Below, piece after piece: positions 34,621 to 46,780 of a stretch of DNA of 64,000 bases. The stretch spans positions 45,383-109,382 of the forward strand of contig JAKUCV010006784.1 of assembly GCA_028386065.3 (NCBI GenBank). Direction: 5' to 3'. The notes below the pieces were generated by a model. That model saw only the letters and a program-made list of their open reading frames with translations, searched no databases and was not told the DNA's origin. Source of the DNA: Turnera subulata (lineage: Eukaryota > Streptophyta > Magnoliopsida > Malpighiales > Passifloraceae). Each line of letters opens with the position of its first letter. Position 1 is the stretch's first letter. The position numbers and the translations under genes are program-made.

Positions 34621-35478
34621 AACTGTTCCTGGGCTTTACCTTGAGGCAGCTGGCTTGATCTTTTCACTACCTGCAGATCAGAAACCAGAGATGGTAATAA
34701 GCCATTAGTAAATAGCTAGGCAAGTATATTTTTTAATTGATATGATCAAACTGCAAGAACAAACACTAACCCTAGAAATGGAGCCAGGCAATAGCCTTTC
34801 CTGACCATATGTCTTCCACCTCCCACCCAAATCAGATGAGCAAAAACCATCTCCGGCCAGATATATGGAAAGGTTTCTTCATCGACCATGCATCGATCTT
34901 TTTCATCGCACTGGACATAAGAAAGCAAGCAAACTCATAATCTTGTCTTGGTTAAGCTAACTGCTGCTTTGTTCCGTAGGAAGTATATATAAAATGTAAT
35001 TAAAAACAATTACATCTACTAATTATTATAGATCCAACAACCATATCATTATTCCTGGGTTGCTTACGGGAAAGCTTGTAAATGTTGATGGATTTGGCTA
35101 TGGTGCAATAGTCTATTATTCAGATCTTCTAGTAGAATCAGACTACATAATTAACAAGAAACAACAATATTTTTGAGCTTGTTTACTAAAATCAGATCCT
35201 GAATCTTAGCTTGACAAGGCTACCTGAAACCAACTAGGTATCAACAGCCAAATAATCGCTGCCTTAAAAAAGAAGCAGAATGATAGTCATCCTCATATTG
35301 TTCGTAAGATCTACAAGATAATGTTAAATGAAATGCATGTAAAAGATGTATATGTCAAACCGGACACCTACCATGGTCTTCTGGTAAATCGTTGCTCCGA
35401 TATTTGGAACTCTTTGAGTGGCCGTACCATCACTTCTTCTTCTTCTTCTCCCTCATCCTGATCTCCTGAAGAGATCAT
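34503..35478 (-). pseudogene. Host unit 2: minus-strand gene with acidic first exon
   Basis: Exon 1 (35372-35478) starts MISSGDQDEGEEEEE and ends at a good donor (ATG then GTAGGT). Exon 2 (about 34771-34910) follows an acceptor TGTCCAG and reads DRCMVDEETFPYIWPEMVFAHLIW. A third exon (from about 34670, acceptor CTGCAG) reads QLLLCNIYNCLI and ends near 34530. In this copy the exon 1 frame does not match the phase of exon 2, so it is probably a pseudogene; unit 4 keeps the phase. I do not recognise the protein. Confidence 0.4.
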
Positions 35479-35579
35479 AGCTGACGGGCTAGATTTATTT
35501 CTGGTTTCAGACGGCTCTATAGATAAGAAAGGACTGCTTTTATATATATATACACTGAGACCCCAAGACCTCAATACAG

Positions 35580-36340
35580 GTTTGGAGTATATAAAGATTG
35601 TGATTACTTATAACCTAGTGTGCCCATATTTATAGGACAGTGACAGTGACAGACTTCTCAGTAAGGGATGACTTGGATACAACCTATGGTAATCCAACTG
35701 GAAATAAGTAGTGTGGACTTGGATAACGCATGGATAGTGGTTGATAAGATTTGAGAAAGTTTGGTTAGTAGAGCCTGAGGCAATCCTCTTCCCTAATAGG
35801 GCTGGTATTCACCAACTTTGTTTCTGTATCTGTATTTGATGAAATCTGTGGCCCTTAATTGATGTATATACGAGGATATTATAATATTTTAATGGAAATA
35901 AAGAACCATTGAAGGGAGGTGGTTGGTAAAACCTGACTCAGGTGCATGCTAGTTTGCATAAATGTTCATTGTCTTATCTAAACTTACGTGGTAAGTATCT
36001 TATCTAGGTGTGAAAAGTCTGGCGGTCTTATCTTATCCAGAGTTACGTGATAATTCTTCAATCTAAAAATTGGAAATGGGAATTATGATACACATCTGCC
36101 ACTTGCTACAACTACCTAATACAACTTGTTTTCCTAGTGAATAATCATTACCTGAAGAGGGTCATCTAGCAAACCTGAAACCAGTCCCCCTCGTAAATAT
36201 GATCACCTTAGACAGGAGGAAGAAGAAGATCACGTTAGACGAGGAGGAAGAACAAGTAGTAGACATTACATGGTGCATTAATTAGAATTTCAAAAAGAAA
36301 AACGAATTACTAGAAAACTTGGGTTGCTAATTTCGTTGCT
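35580..36340. repeat. Upstream and inter-unit repeats of host unit 2
   Basis: Shared with 49610-50330, 52640-52870 and 57040-57420 (phrases TTATCTAAACTTACG, TACCTAATACA, CCTGAAACCAGTCCCC). 36170-36340 is repeated again at 46795-47370, on the far side of the LINE/copia block. Confidence 0.6.
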
Positions 36341-36643
36341 TTTTTTTTTTTTTATGTAAACGATATTGTATTAACTCAGATTAGAATACAAAAAAGTAGT
36401 GAAGCAAACCCAGCTCAAAATACAAACAAGCAATGAAGTCAGCAAAGAACCGGCATGACACTACAACTCAAGGAACATCTGCAACAGCAAAAAAAAGTCA
36501 TCAAAGATGATGGGGCTGCCGATAATAATTGATTGTGTACAGAATGGTTGCCCGCTCGTCTCCCTTTCTCTCACCCATATGTCCCCCGACCTTCCTTGTA
36601 AAAGACCCACCCAAACTTTCCGGTTTCCTCCGGCCACCATCAA
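36341..36643 (-). mobile_element. Probable minus-strand retroposon 3' end
   Basis: A T-run at 36342-36356, then a sequence which on the minus strand reads AATACAATATCGTTTACATA before poly(A), a common plant LINE ending. The 60-codon frame upstream of it (36461-36643) has no domain I can name. Confidence 0.4.
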
Positions 36644-36825
36644 CCACCCTCACCCCATTCCATCCATCACCCATCAGCCGAGTTTAACAAACACTTTCCC
36701 CATCCCTCCCAAAAACACCATCTCCCTAACAAGCCGAACACCAACCATACTTCAAACCATCCAAAACCTATCTTTTTTTAAAATGGAGTAAGAACCAAAT
36801 CACGTCAGCAATCAAGGATAACCAA

Positions 36826-38513
36826 GTGGTGAGTATTTACGTTGAGAACATTCCTTCAAGTTGGTCAATCTCCGACGTCTTGTCGAACTTGTCCAACATC
36901 GAGGAAATCATTGACATCTACATACCAGGCAAGAGAACCAGAACTGGGAGGAGATTCAGTTTCATCAGGTTCAAAAGAAACCTGTCTCCAGATGTTTTTG
37001 TAAGTAACATTTCTCTTATTTCTGTCGCCGAATGCAAACTTCAAGCCAACCTCGCTAAGGCCAAACCCCATCTAAAGCGATCCAAAACTCAGAACCACTA
37101 GTATGTTAGTGACAACTTAGTTCAGAAGGGGCGGACTTCTGCTCAATCCCTCAAAGGTAAGGAGCAAGTGATTGATGTCTGCAACGGGCGCTCTAACATC
37201 GTATTTAACCCTCCAGACGACTCTGTATCTTCGCTGGACCGGTGTATCTTTGGTACACTTTCTTCTCCTATGGAGTGTGCTACTATCCAGGGCATCTTGT
37301 TCTCAAACAGCCTCAAGGACTACACTGTCAGCCACCTAGGAGGAGACCCAGTCCTCATCCACTCTCCATCTGTGGAGGCACGCGATGTTTTGCTTTCTCA
37401 AACTCCTAGTTGGATATATGACTATTTTCAGTTGTTCAGGGAGTGGAGGGTTGGCGATAACGCTTCCAACAGAAGCTGCTAGATCAAATTCACGGGGGTC
37501 GCTCTACATACATGGTGCATGCAGTTCTTCCAGCGGGTATGCACTAGTTTCGGGAAATTGATCAAGGTCGCAGAGTCCACGGAGTCCAGATCAAACTTGG
37601 AATACTCCTATATCCAAATCATAACTACGGTTAAGAAACAAATTTAATGGGAGGTCAACCTCAATATCAATGGGAACAATTCAATTGTCTCATGCATCGA
37701 AATTCCTGATCCTTTCAACCCAAATCCTAATGGCTCGGTCAACGATCTCCTCAGCACTGATCTCTTCTCCTTAGATCCGGTAACTCCGATAACTTACTAT
37801 CAACCCTCAGACGCCAAAGGTCTCGCTAGAGTTTCGAAAAATTCAAACTGCAACCCCGACGACCATCACTCCACCCAAAGCACAAACGCTTCGGATTCAA
37901 ACCCCTTTCAATTAAAGGGCATTATCGAGAAAGCCTTTCAGCCAACCTGTCCCCACAATATTGCACGTGTAGATAGTGTCGAGGAATCCCCCGTTCCCAA
38001 GGCAAGTGTATCTGGGTCCACTTCCAGAGTTGTTGAGACGCCTCTTTCCAGAAGCGATGTCAACAGTCGTGAAACTTCTAACAAATTCTCTTCATGGGAA
38101 GTAGGTGAATCTTCTTGTAGTAGTATCAAACGTGTGGGCCATTGGGCCGATGCATGCAATTGACACCCTTTCTTGGGCCAAAGGTTGTTTCATACAATGG
38201 GCCCCAAAAGTCAGACTATAGTAGGCCTGCCCTTATTACCTCCTCACCCCGCGACCAAAGTGTGAATCAGGACAGAAGGTTGTCCGATTTAGTAGAGCAG
38301 AAGATTAGACTTGCCCCCTACTCAAGGCAGGTTAAGAAACCACAAAAATTCAAGAAGTTCAATAAATTTAGTGGCAGTTTGGTTTCAGAAGACACGTTGA
38401 GTGACTCAGATATCAAACATGTCAGTAGAAGGTTCACCGAGGATACTAGTCCTGCAATTTTCGACAGTCGACCTGAGATAGACTTTGATGTAGACGCCGA
38501 ACTCACAATTTAG
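36826..38513 (+). pseudogene. LINE ORF1 (RRM-like gag), interrupted
   Basis: The first 90 residues look like the RNA-recognition motif of plant L1 ORF1: VSIYVENIPSSWSISDVL, then GRRFSFIRFKR. In-frame stops at 37099-37101 and 37480-37482 interrupt it. In between and beyond lies the second conserved ORF1 module (RDVLLSQTPSWIYDYFQ, then TGVALHTWCMQFFQRVC). The frame shifts before a basic C-terminal segment at 38142-38513. ORF1 proteins bind LINE RNA; this one is not expressible as a whole. Confidence 0.7.
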
Positions 38514-38648
38514 ATAGGGTTTTGCCTGGGTTGGGATCATAATGATGCTGAGGAGGTAAGAGCTGCGGTGTGAGAACTGATTTTTAAAGAAGGGGAGGAG
38601 TGGAACAAGAATCAGGAGGAGCAGTGATCAATTACTGTACTAAGTTTT

Positions 38649-39140
38649 TTGTCCGGAGTGCTTTATTTTCTCATGATTAGAATTGTTTCTTGGAATATTA
38701 GAGGCTTGGGTTCTGCATCCAAGCATAACCATGTAAAGGAGTTAATTTCTCAAAGTGAAGCCAAAGTGGTTTGCATCTGCGAAACTAAGAGGCAGGATAT
38801 TGATTTGAATTTCTGTTCAAGGCTTTGGAACATTTCTGGCTCGGATTTTAGAACTGTTGATGCTGAAGGTGCATCAGGTGGTCTTTTGATGATGTGGGAT
38901 GATTCCTTCTTTCACTTATCCCAGTTTCAATCAAATAAAAACTGGATCTTAGTGGGAGGTCGCTTCGGTGTATCACCAAATTTATTTTGTGTGTGCTTTG
39001 TGTATGGTGATAGCAGTGTGGAAAACAGGATAGGTATGTGGAATTAGTTGAAGAGTTTGAAGGCTTCTTTTAAATCACCCTGGTTAATTATTGGTGATCT
39101 GAACGAAACTGTTTATGCCGAGGACAGGAGGAGTGGTAAA
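38649..39140 (+). pseudogene. LINE ORF2 endonuclease N-terminal part
   Basis: Starts IRIVSWNIRGLGSASKHN, the WN motif of L1 endonucleases, then AKVVCICETKR with the catalytic Glu, GGLLMMWDD, and after a TAG at 39045-39047 the strand WLIIGDLNETVYAEDRRSG with GDLN. The rest of the endonuclease and the start of RT are deleted: the frame passes directly into an RT block. Confidence 0.75.
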
Positions 39141-40107
39141 CCAATGATGGTTATTAAAATTGATCTTGGGAAGGCCTACGACCATCTCAACTGGGCTTTC
39201 ATCAAGGACACTTTGGTTGATGCCGGGTTTCCATCGTCTCTAGTGGATTGTGTTATGAGATGTATTACTGGTACAGTTATGTGCATTCTTTGGAATGGTG
39301 TTCCCACGGATTCTTTTGCAGCATCGCGGGGGGTTCACCAAGGTGACCCAATTTCTCCCTATCTTTTCGTTCTCTGTGTTGAACGATTGAGTCAACTAAT
39401 TAATCAGGTAGTGGGAGCTGGTCTCTAGAAGCCAATTTCCTTAGGTGCGACATGTCCACCACTTTCTCACCTATTCTTCGCTAATGATATGGTTCTTTTT
39501 GCGGAGGCATTTCTTGACCAAATTCCAGTGATTAAACATTTCCTTGATCTTTTCAATGATGCCTCAGGGCTGAAAGTAAGTGCAGGTAAGACACGCATCT
39601 TCTTCTCCCCCAATACTGATCGGGATGTTAGCGGAACCATTGCTACTGCCTTTGGGTTTGTGGAAACGGACGATGTAGGCAGATATTTGGGAGTCCCGGT
39701 TATTCATTGGCGGGTTTGACGAAACGCTTATGACTATATTCTTGATAAGGTGAGGGATCGACTTACCTCATGGCATGGTCACCATCTCTCTTTAGCAGGG
39801 CGTGTTACCCTAACCAAGTCTGTGTTAGCGGCCCTCCCCTCCTTCATTATGCAATCAGTCCAACTCCCTGCTTATGTTACCAATGAAATTGAATGAGTTT
39901 GTCGTTCTTTTGTCTGGGGAAGTACCAGCAATGCACATCGAGTTCTTCTTGTTAACTGGCCTACGGTGTGTCGTCCTAGGCATCTTGGTGGGCTTGGTAT
40001 CAAGCACTTAGACTACCAAAATAAATCCTTTATGGCTAAGATTGGATGGGGACTTTTGACGAACCCGGATGCCCTATGGGTGCAGACCCTTTGGGGGAAG
40101 TATCTGC
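39141..40107 (+). pseudogene. LINE reverse transcriptase remnant with altered catalytic box
   Basis: Begins IDLGKAYDHLNWAFIKDTL, then GVHQGDPISPYLFVLCVE. The catalytic box reads FFANDMVLF where YADD or FADD is expected, so the first catalytic Asp is Asn. Stops at 39426-39428 and 39717-39719, and a TGA in NEIE-stop-VCRSF, break the frame. The copia element interrupts it after LWGKY. Confidence 0.75.
40103..40107. repeat. Left target-site duplication of copia element 2 (TCTGC)
   Basis: Paired with 45251-45255. Confidence 0.85.
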
Positions 40108-40581
40108 TGTTGGGAAAACTCGGGTAATTATCCCACTACAACAAACAACTAGTGAATATAATTCACAACTTATACCCGACAAAGGCGGCTTAGCCGGCCA
40201 ACAAATGAAACAAGGCGGCTTTGCCAGCCAACAAATGAAATAAGGCGGCTTTGCCGGCCAACAAAGAGATAAGGCGGCTTAGCCGACCAATGTTGAATAC
40301 TAAACAAATAAACAAATGCGGAAAATATAAAGGCGGAAAAATAAAGAAAGAACACACACAAAAATTGTTAACGGAGTTCGGCCAATTATGCCTACGTCTC
40401 CGGAGCACTGCTCTTTTAATAGGAGAGGAAGAGTATTTAGTACAATTGCTAGGATACAATGTACTCTAATTTTTGGGATGGATTTCTAAGGCAAGGGGGA
40501 GTTCTATTTATAGCAAAACAAAACTCCCCACAAGCACTTTCTCCAAGATGTGGGATTGGAATGGGCAACACTATTCCAACA
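40108..40581 (-). repeat. 3' LTR of copia element 2 (474 bp)
   Basis: Minus strand TGTTGGAATAGTG to CCCAACA. It contains about 3.7 tandem copies of a 30-bp unit (AAGGCGGCTTNGCC, then CCAACAAATG) at 40182-40290. Confidence 0.92.
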
Positions 40582-40593
40582 AATCTCCACCTT
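40582..40593 (-). other. Polypurine tract of copia element 2
   Basis: Minus strand AAGGTGGAGATT directly before the 3' LTR. Confidence 0.75.
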
Positions 40594-40676
40594 GTTGCTA
40601 TTCAAATCCCACCAAGTACCGATCTTCTCAACCAAACAAAGAACAGTGCTTCCAACTTGCGCCATCTGGCGCCAAC

Positions 40677-43600
40677 TCAAATGTGCAGGATATTGACCAA
40701 GTCTAAACAATGTTCAAACTTGGCCCTTGTCACCACCTTGGTCATCATATCTGCAGGATTCTCTGTTGTCAAAATCTTCTGGAGAAGTATCTCCTCTTCT
40801 TCAAGAATCTCCCGCACAAAATGATAGCGAACATCAATGTGCTTCGTCCGTGCATGAAAGACTTGATTCTTTGCCAAATGAATAGCACTCTGACTGTCAG
40901 AATATACTACAAGTTGTTTCTGACCAACTCCCAAGTCTTTTAGCAACCCATAAAGCCAAATTGCCTCCTTCACAGCTTCTGTAATAGCCATATACTCTGC
41001 CTCTGTTGTAGACAAAGCCACCGTTGACTGTAAAGTGGACTTCCAACTAACCGGGGCTCTTGCTAATGTGAACAAATAGCCCGTTGTCGATCGCCGCTTA
41101 TCCAAATCTCCTGCATAGTCAGAATCACAATATCCAACAACTCCTTGACCAAGTGATTCATCCCGCTCAAACATTAAGCCAACATCTACGGTATCTTTGA
41201 TATACCGAAGAATCCATTTCACAGCTTGCCAATGACCTCTGCCAGGATCATGCATATATCTGCTCACAACACTAACAGCTTGTGAAATATCCGGTCTCGT
41301 ACACACCATTGCATACATCAAGCTTCCGACTACATTGGCATAAGGGACTTTTGCCATGTATTCTCGTTCTTCATCTGTCTGCGGAGATAACTGGCTACTA
41401 AGCTTCAAATGAGGAGCAAGCGGAGTACCTACAGGTTTTGACCCTTCATTCATGCCAAAACGTTGTAGTACTTTCTTCAAATACTCTTTTTGTGTCAGCC
41501 AAAGCTTGCCTCTTTCTCTGTCTCTGCTTATCTCCATGCCGAGAATCTTCTTGGCTTCTCCCAAATCCTTCATCTCAAACTCTCTACTCAACTGAGCCTT
41601 CAACTTGTCAATTTCATCTTGGCTCTTTGCAGCTATCAGCATATCATCAACGTATAAGAGTAGATAGATGTAGGACCCATCTTGTAATCTTCTCAAATAC
41701 ACACAATGGTCGTATTTGCTTCTTGTGTACTTCTGACCCATCATAAACTTGTCAAACCGTTTGTACCACTGTCTTGGTGATTGCTTCAAACCGTACAACG
41801 ACTTGTCTAGTTTGCACACCCAATTTTCTTTACCAGCAACTTTGTATCCATCGGGCTGAGTCATATAGATTTCCTCCTTCAAGTCACCGTGTAAGAATGC
41901 AGTCTTCACATCAAGTTGAGCTAGCTCCAAATTCAACTGTGCTACCAAGGCCAACAAAATTCTAATGGAGGAATGCTTCACAACTGGAGAAAATACCTCA
42001 TTATAATCAATTCCCTCCTTCTGAGCGTAGCCTTTAGCCACCAATCTTGCCTTGTAACGAACATTACTCTTGTTAGGAAATCCTTCCTTTTTAGCAAATA
42101 CCCATTTGCATCCAATTGCCTTCTTTCCCTTCGGTAGTTGTGTCAACTTCCATGTTTTGTTCTTCTGAAGAGATTCCATCTCCTCCTCCATTGCCCCTTT
42201 CCAACTGCTACTTTCAGAACTCCGAATGGCTTCTGAAAAAGTGGAAGGAACATCATCAATGACTGGAAGTGCATAGGCCACCGTTTCGATGAGACGTTCT
42301 GGTTTTCTTCTTTCTCGTCTCGGTCTACTAGTGGCAATTGACTCGAACTGCTGCGTAGGTTCTTGGGCCGGAACCTCTTCTTCATCTGACTCTTCCTCTG
42401 TCAATGGAGAGTCACCATTGGTGCTCTTAGCTGGGATCACCATAGTAGGCTCAAACTCCACCTGCTTTGATACACACTCCACCTGCTGTGAAGTACCACC
42501 AGCTTCTTCTGGATTTACCTTAGTCAACATGGCAGATTCATCAAAGGTAACATCCCTGCTGATAATAGTCTTCTTTGTCTCTAGACACCAAAGACGGTAT
42601 CCCTTCACTCCAGCATTAAGACCCATAAATAGAGCCTTCTTTGCTCGTGGATCTAACTTTGATTCATTCACATGGTAGTATGCAGTGGAGCCAAACACAC
42701 GCAAAGAATCATAATCTGTAGCAGGTTTCCCAGACCATACCTCCAAAGGAGTCTTGCCACCTAAAGCAGAATGTGGCAATCGATTAACAAGATGTTGAGC
42801 ATATGTCACAGCCTCAGCCCAAAAATTTCTGCCTAGCCCAGCATTAGACAGCATACAACGAACTTTCTCCACTAATGTCTTGTTCATACGCTCTGACACC
42901 CCGTTCTGCTGTGGTGTTTTTCTGACTGTGAAGTGCCGAACTATGCCACAATCTTGGCATATCTTCAAGAAAGGATCACTCGTATATTCTCCACCATTGT
43001 CTGTTCGGAGAACTTTAATCTTCCTTCCTGTCTGGTTCTCAACCTGAGTTTTCCATTTAAGGAAAATCCCAAGCACTTCATCCTTCTTCTTCATTGTAAA
43101 CACCCACACTCTTCTGGAAAAATCATCAACAAAAGTGACAAAATAGTGTCTACCTCCAAGAGATGGAGTCTTCGCAGGTCCCCATACATCTGAATGCACA
43201 TAGTCCAAAATCCCCTTGGTATTATGGATAGCAGTGCCAAACTTCACTCTTCGTTGCTTTCCCAGAACACAATGCTCACAAAATTCCAATTTGCAAGTCT
43301 TCGTACCTTTCAACAATCCCTGCTTGGCAAGAATTTGCAAGGATTTTTCACCAGCATGTCCCAAACGCATATGCCACAGCTTCGTTGCCTCTGCATCCTT
43401 CTTGCTTCCAGAAGTTACTGCTGCAACTGCCCCAATTACTGTACTACCTTGGTAGTAATACAGATTATTCTTCCTCACACCTTTTAACATCACCAATGCT
43501 CCTGATGTTGCTTTAAGAATTCCATCTCGGATAGTGATAATTAGGCCTTTTGATTCTAAGGCACCCAAAGAGATGAGATTCTTCTTCAACTCTGGAACAT

Positions 43601-44705
43601 ATCGAACCTCTCTCAAAATTCTGGTGGATCCATCATGATTCCTCAGCTTGATTGAACCTATCCCAACTGTTTTGCATGGATTATCATTGCCCATGAAAAC
43701 AACCCCGCCATTGAGCTCTTCAAACTCAAAGAACCATTCCCGGATGGGACACATATGGTAGGTGCAACCTGAATCCAAAATCCACTCATCTGCTTGTGAT
43801 GTTGAGGGTGAACCAACCAAAGAGACTTCTGACTCTGCATCACTCTTGCATTCTGCAACATTTGCATCTTGTGGAGTCTTTTCTCTCTTCTTCAACTTCG
43901 GACAGTCTTTCTTCCAATGCCCTTTCTCATGACAAAAGGCACACTCATCTTTGGCAACTCTGCTTTTGGACTTGGATCTTCCTCTTCTCCCCTTTGTCTG
44001 GCTTTGTTGTCGTCCTCTAGCCACTAAGGCTTCATCTGCTGCAGGTGCTTTGTTCTTCACTTTATCTTGTTGTCTCAGCTCGTGACTATACAAAGCAGAA
44101 CATACAGCCTCCAATGATACATTCTCCTTCCCATGAAGTAGAGTAGTCTCCAGGTGCTCGAATTCATCGGGAAGAGATGATAACAGCATCAAAGCCAAGT
44201 CTTCATCTTCAAATATAACATCTAAATTGAACAGGTCTGCTACTAATTTTTTAAACAGAGTAATGTGTTCATTCATCGTAGAACCTGGTCGATACTCGAA
44301 CCGGAACAATCTCTTCTTCATCAGAAGCTTGTTTTGACCACTTTTCTTCAAGAAAGTGTCTTCCAATGCCTTCCACAGTTTGTGTGCAGAAACTTCATTT
44401 TTGAAAGCATATTTCTGCTCCCTGGACAAGCACGATCGAATTGTTCCGCAAGCCAACTTGTTTACATCGGCCCACTCCTTGTTACTGATATCGTCAGGTT
44501 TCTCTTCTTCAATAGCAACATCAAGTCCCTGCTGGAACAGCGAGTCAAGGACCTCACACTGCCACATGCCAAAATGACCGGTACCGTCAAATATCTCCAC
44601 AGCAAGCTTCGAACTAGATACTGGGATCCTCGACCATCTGGATGTGGAAACCATCTCTCCTGATTGTATACTTGATGTAGCCTGTTTTGAACCTGCTTCC
44701 GCCAT
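40677..44705 (-). CDS. Copia gag-pol polyprotein, intact (1342 aa)
   Basis: One uninterrupted frame encodes everything the element needs. Residues 1-240 are a UBN2-type gag. The zinc knuckle [14 protein letters not shown] is near residue 258, and the aspartic protease site [12 protein letters not shown] near 312. The integrase zinc finger starts HMRLGHAG and ends CEHCVLGK; the core has [15 protein letters not shown] and [10 protein letters not shown] with the DDE residues. RT has [23 protein letters not shown] and the catalytic [10 protein letters not shown]. RNase H has [19 protein letters not shown] and [12 protein letters not shown]. The length is normal for copia. Its start lies about 60 bases after the primer-binding site. 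It acts in virus-like particles that copy RNA to DNA and integrate it. Confidence 0.93.
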   Translation of the reverse strand: MAEAGSKQATSSIQSGEMVSTSRWSRIPVSSSKLAVEIFDGTGHFGMWQCEVLDSLFQQGLDVAIEEEKPDDISNKEWADVNKLACGTIRSCLSREQKYAFKNEVSAHKLWKALEDTFLKKSGQNKLLMKKRLFRFEYRPGSTMNEHITLFKKLVADLFNLDVIFEDEDLALMLLSSLPDEFEHLETTLLHGKENVSLEAVCSALYSHELRQQDKVKNKAPAADEALVARGRQQSQTKGRRGRSKSKSRVAKDECAFCHEKGHWKKDCPKLKKREKTPQDANVAECKSDAESEVSLVGSPSTSQADEWILDSGCTYHMCPIREWFFEFEELNGGVVFMGNDNPCKTVGIGSIKLRNHDGSTRILREVRYVPELKKNLISLGALESKGLIITIRDGILKATSGALVMLKGVRKNNLYYYQGSTVIGAVAAVTSGSKKDAEATKLWHMRLGHAGEKSLQILAKQGLLKGTKTCKLEFCEHCVLGKQRRVKFGTAIHNTKGILDYVHSDVWGPAKTPSLGGRHYFVTFVDDFSRRVWVFTMKKKDEVLGIFLKWKTQVENQTGRKIKVLRTDNGGEYTSDPFLKICQDCGIVRHFTVRKTPQQNGVSERMNKTLVEKVRCMLSNAGLGRNFWAEAVTYAQHLVNRLPHSALGGKTPLEVWSGKPATDYDSLRVFGSTAYYHVNESKLDPRAKKALFMGLNAGVKGYRLWCLETKKTIISRDVTFDESAMLTKVNPEEAGGTSQQVECVSKQVEFEPTMVIPAKSTNGDSPLTEEESDEEEVPAQEPTQQFESIATSRPRRERRKPERLIETVAYALPVIDDVPSTFSEAIRSSESSSWKGAMEEEMESLQKNKTWKLTQLPKGKKAIGCKWVFAKKEGFPNKSNVRYKARLVAKGYAQKEGIDYNEVFSPVVKHSSIRILLALVAQLNLELAQLDVKTAFLHGDLKEEIYMTQPDGYKVAGKENWVCKLDKSLYGLKQSPRQWYKRFDKFMMGQKYTRSKYDHCVYLRRLQDGSYIYLLLYVDDMLIAAKSQDEIDKLKAQLSREFEMKDLGEAKKILGMEISRDRERGKLWLTQKEYLKKVLQRFGMNEGSKPVGTPLAPHLKLSSQLSPQTDEEREYMAKVPYANVVGSLMYAMVCTRPDISQAVSVVSRYMHDPGRGHWQAVKWILRYIKDTVDVGLMFERDESLGQGVVGYCDSDYAGDLDKRRSTTGYLFTLARAPVSWKSTLQSTVALSTTEAEYMAITEAVKEAIWLYGLLKDLGVGQKQLVVYSDSQSAIHLAKNQVFHARTKHIDVRYHFVREILEEEEILLQKILTTENPADMMTKVVTRAKFEHCLDLVNILHI

Positions 44706-44762
44706 TACAAAATCAAAAGATAGTATTCAACAATTTCAAATAGCCCAAAGGACGAACCTTCG

Positions 44763-44774
44763 GCTCCGCTACCA
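44763..44774 (-). other. Primer-binding site of copia element 2 (TGGTAGCGGAGC)
   Basis: Minus strand, two bases after the LTR end. Same 12-base variant as elsewhere; since this element looks recently active, the site was probably functional recently. Confidence 0.8.
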
Positions 44775-44776
44775 CT

Positions 44777-45250
44777 TGTTGGGGAAACTCGGGTAATTAT
44801 CCCACTACAACAAACAACTAGTGAATATAATTCACAACTTATACCCGACAAAGGCGGCTTAGCCGGCCAACAAATGAAACAAGGCGGCTTTGCCAGCCAA
44901 CAAATGAAATAAGGCGGCTTTGCCGGCCAACAAAGAGATAAGGCGGCTTAGCCGACCAATGTTGAATACTAAACAAATAAACAAATGCGGAAAATATAAA
45001 GGCGGAAAAATAAAGAAAGAACACACTCAAAAATTGTTAATGGAGTTCGGCCAATTATGCCTACGTCTCCGGAGCACTGCTCTTTTAATAGGAGAGGAAG
45101 AGTATTTAGTACAATTGCTAGGATACAATGTACTCTAATTTTTGGGATAGATTTCTAAGGCAAGGGGGAGTTCTATTTATAGCAAAACAAAACCCCCCAC
45201 AAGCACTTTCTCCAAGATGTGGGATTGGAATAGGCAACACTATTCCAACA
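44777..45250 (-). repeat. 5' LTR of copia element 2 (474 bp)
   Basis: Near-identical to 40108-40581. Carries the promoter (see TATA box at 45173-45181). Confidence 0.92.
45173..45181 (-). promoter_or_regulatory. TATA box in the 5' LTR of copia element 2
   Basis: Minus strand TATAAATAG about 70 bases into the LTR, reading toward the polyprotein. The position fits a U3/R border promoter. Confidence 0.65.
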
Positions 45251-45255
45251 TCTGC
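45251..45255. repeat. Right target-site duplication of copia element 2 (TCTGC)
   Basis: Matches 40103-40107. Confidence 0.85.
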
Positions 45256-46743
45256 GGCAGGAACCTTTTCTGCCATCTTTTCTCCCTACTGGCAACTGCT
45301 CTTCCCTTTGGCGTGTGGGGTCTCTAAATCATGGAATGTAATTTTAGATGGAGTAGAATGGTGTATTGGTGACGGGAATACTGTGAGATTCTGGGAGGAT
45401 TCATGGGTGGAGGATACGGGGCCACTTAATAACCATCTGTCTTCCCCTCTTTCACCTGGTCTTTCTTCTGAGGTTGTCAGTTCTTATGTCTCTCCTACTG
45501 GTGGATGGTGGTGGGACAAGGTCCAATATTTTCTCCCATCCCATATTTGCTTAAAAATTGAATCGGTGGCCCCCCTTGTGTTTCTGTGGGGTGTGATTCG
45601 GTATTTTGGAAGCATTCGGCTACTGGCAGTTTTTCTACGAAATCGGCATATGTCATTTTAAGTCATGAAGTACCAGGCCGAGGGGATGTTATCTGGAAAC
45701 TGATATGGGCTTGGCCAGGACCTCATCGGACTTCTGTGTTCTTCTGGTTATTGGCTAAGGAAGCTCTTCTCACTAATGAACGCCGCTATATTTGTCGGCT
45801 AGCCACTGATCCCATTTGTCCTCTTTGTTCGGACGTTGTGGAGTCCCATCTCCACATGATCTATGATTATCCATATGCTGTGGATATATGGCATTCCTTG
45901 CAATCTAGTCTTCCACCGGGCTTTTTTCAATCTATGTCAATTCTGGATTGGTTAATACTTAACCTCACCCACAGTGATGCTTCCGGCCCTAATCCTCCCT
46001 GGCCTCTTATCTTTGGTGTAGCCTGCTAGCGAATTTGGTGCTGGCGGAATGAATATATCTTTAAACCGGATATAGAGCCTCCCTTCAATCCAAGGTTGGC
46101 TATCTTTAAACCGGATATGGAGCCTCCCTTCAATCCAAGGTTGGCTATCTTCAATTATGCGAAAGAAATCCAAGATTCTCGGCGGAAGGAAGCTATGGTT
46201 GGAGCTGATGCCCATCTTCCCCAGCCATTGAAGTCCAGTGGCTTCCTCCCCAGCAAGGCTGGATTAAACTTAACACTGATGGTTCTGTTCGGCAACCCTT
46301 TCAACATGCATCTACTGGTGGAGTGGTGCGTGATCACTGTGGGAAATGGGTGGCAGGTTTCTGCTACAACATTGGGGTCTGCAGCCTCTTTAACGCTGAA
46401 CATTGGGGGTTATTTGTGGGGTTAAACAGGGTATGGGAGCCTGGATATCGGTATGTTGAGGTTGAATTGGATGCCAAGGCTGTGGTCCTTAGTCTGCAAC
46501 CTCCGGGACCTCCGGACCGGCGTCACACAGTTCTCCTGACGGCTGTGCAGTAGTTACTCCACAGGGCGTGGCAGGTTAAGCTAACACATGTCTACAGAGA
46601 AGCTAACCGGAGCGCGGATTGCTTGGCCACTTTGGCGCATTCCTATCCGCTATGTTTCTCATATTTAGAACATCCCCCAGATCCTTGTAGATCCCTGATT
46701 ATTCAGGATGCTTCTGGCTGTGTATTGAATCGAATAGTCTCGT
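45256..46743 (+). pseudogene. LINE ORF2 C-terminal region with RNase H
   Basis: Opens with the RT-distal block CIGDGNTVRFWEDSWV, followed by a zf-RVT cluster (CPLCSDVVESHLHMI; the last Cys is replaced). The RNase H domain starts near 46260: WIKLNTDGSV with its Asp, then a segment where the usual Glu of AEIWA reads AEHWG, and VEVELDAKAVV with Asp. A TAG lies at 46552-46554, and the H/D end (VYREANRSADCLA) follows. A 43-bp segment (ATCTTTAAACCGGATAT...) is tandemly duplicated at 46050-46140. Stops and frame changes make it a pseudogene. Confidence 0.7.
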
Positions 46744-46780
46744 AATAAAGCACTGGTGCCTCTTTCTGAGTATAAGAAAA

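Larger units (their letters stand above)
40108..45250 (-). mobile_element. Ty1/copia element 2, complete and apparently young
   Basis: Both LTRs are 474 bp with about six differences by my count. The target duplication is perfect, and primer-binding site, polypurine tract and a single intact polyprotein ORF are all present. The integrase and RT style ([23 protein letters not shown]) resembles the Tork/Tnt1 group. It sits inside the plus-strand LINE. It is the only element in the window that looks capable of autonomous movement. Confidence 0.92.
36786..46780 (+). mobile_element. L1-type LINE with RNase H, plus strand, split by a young copia element
   Basis: ORF1 (36826-38513), ORF2 endonuclease and RT (38649-40107), then copia element 2 with its TCTGC duplication, then the ORF2 C-terminal region with RNase H (45256-46743), ending in poly(A) at 46769-46777. 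ORF2 is heavily decayed by stops, a deletion joining endonuclease to RT, and a changed catalytic box. The 5' end is placed approximately. Confidence 0.8.

Noticed and set aside
40182..40290. Regular 30-bp repeats considered as a CRISPR array
   Set aside because: No unique spacers, eukaryotic context, and located inside LTRs.
42289..42678. Plus-strand ORF antisense to the copia polyprotein
   Set aside because: Opposite-strand shadow of the intact 1342-codon frame.
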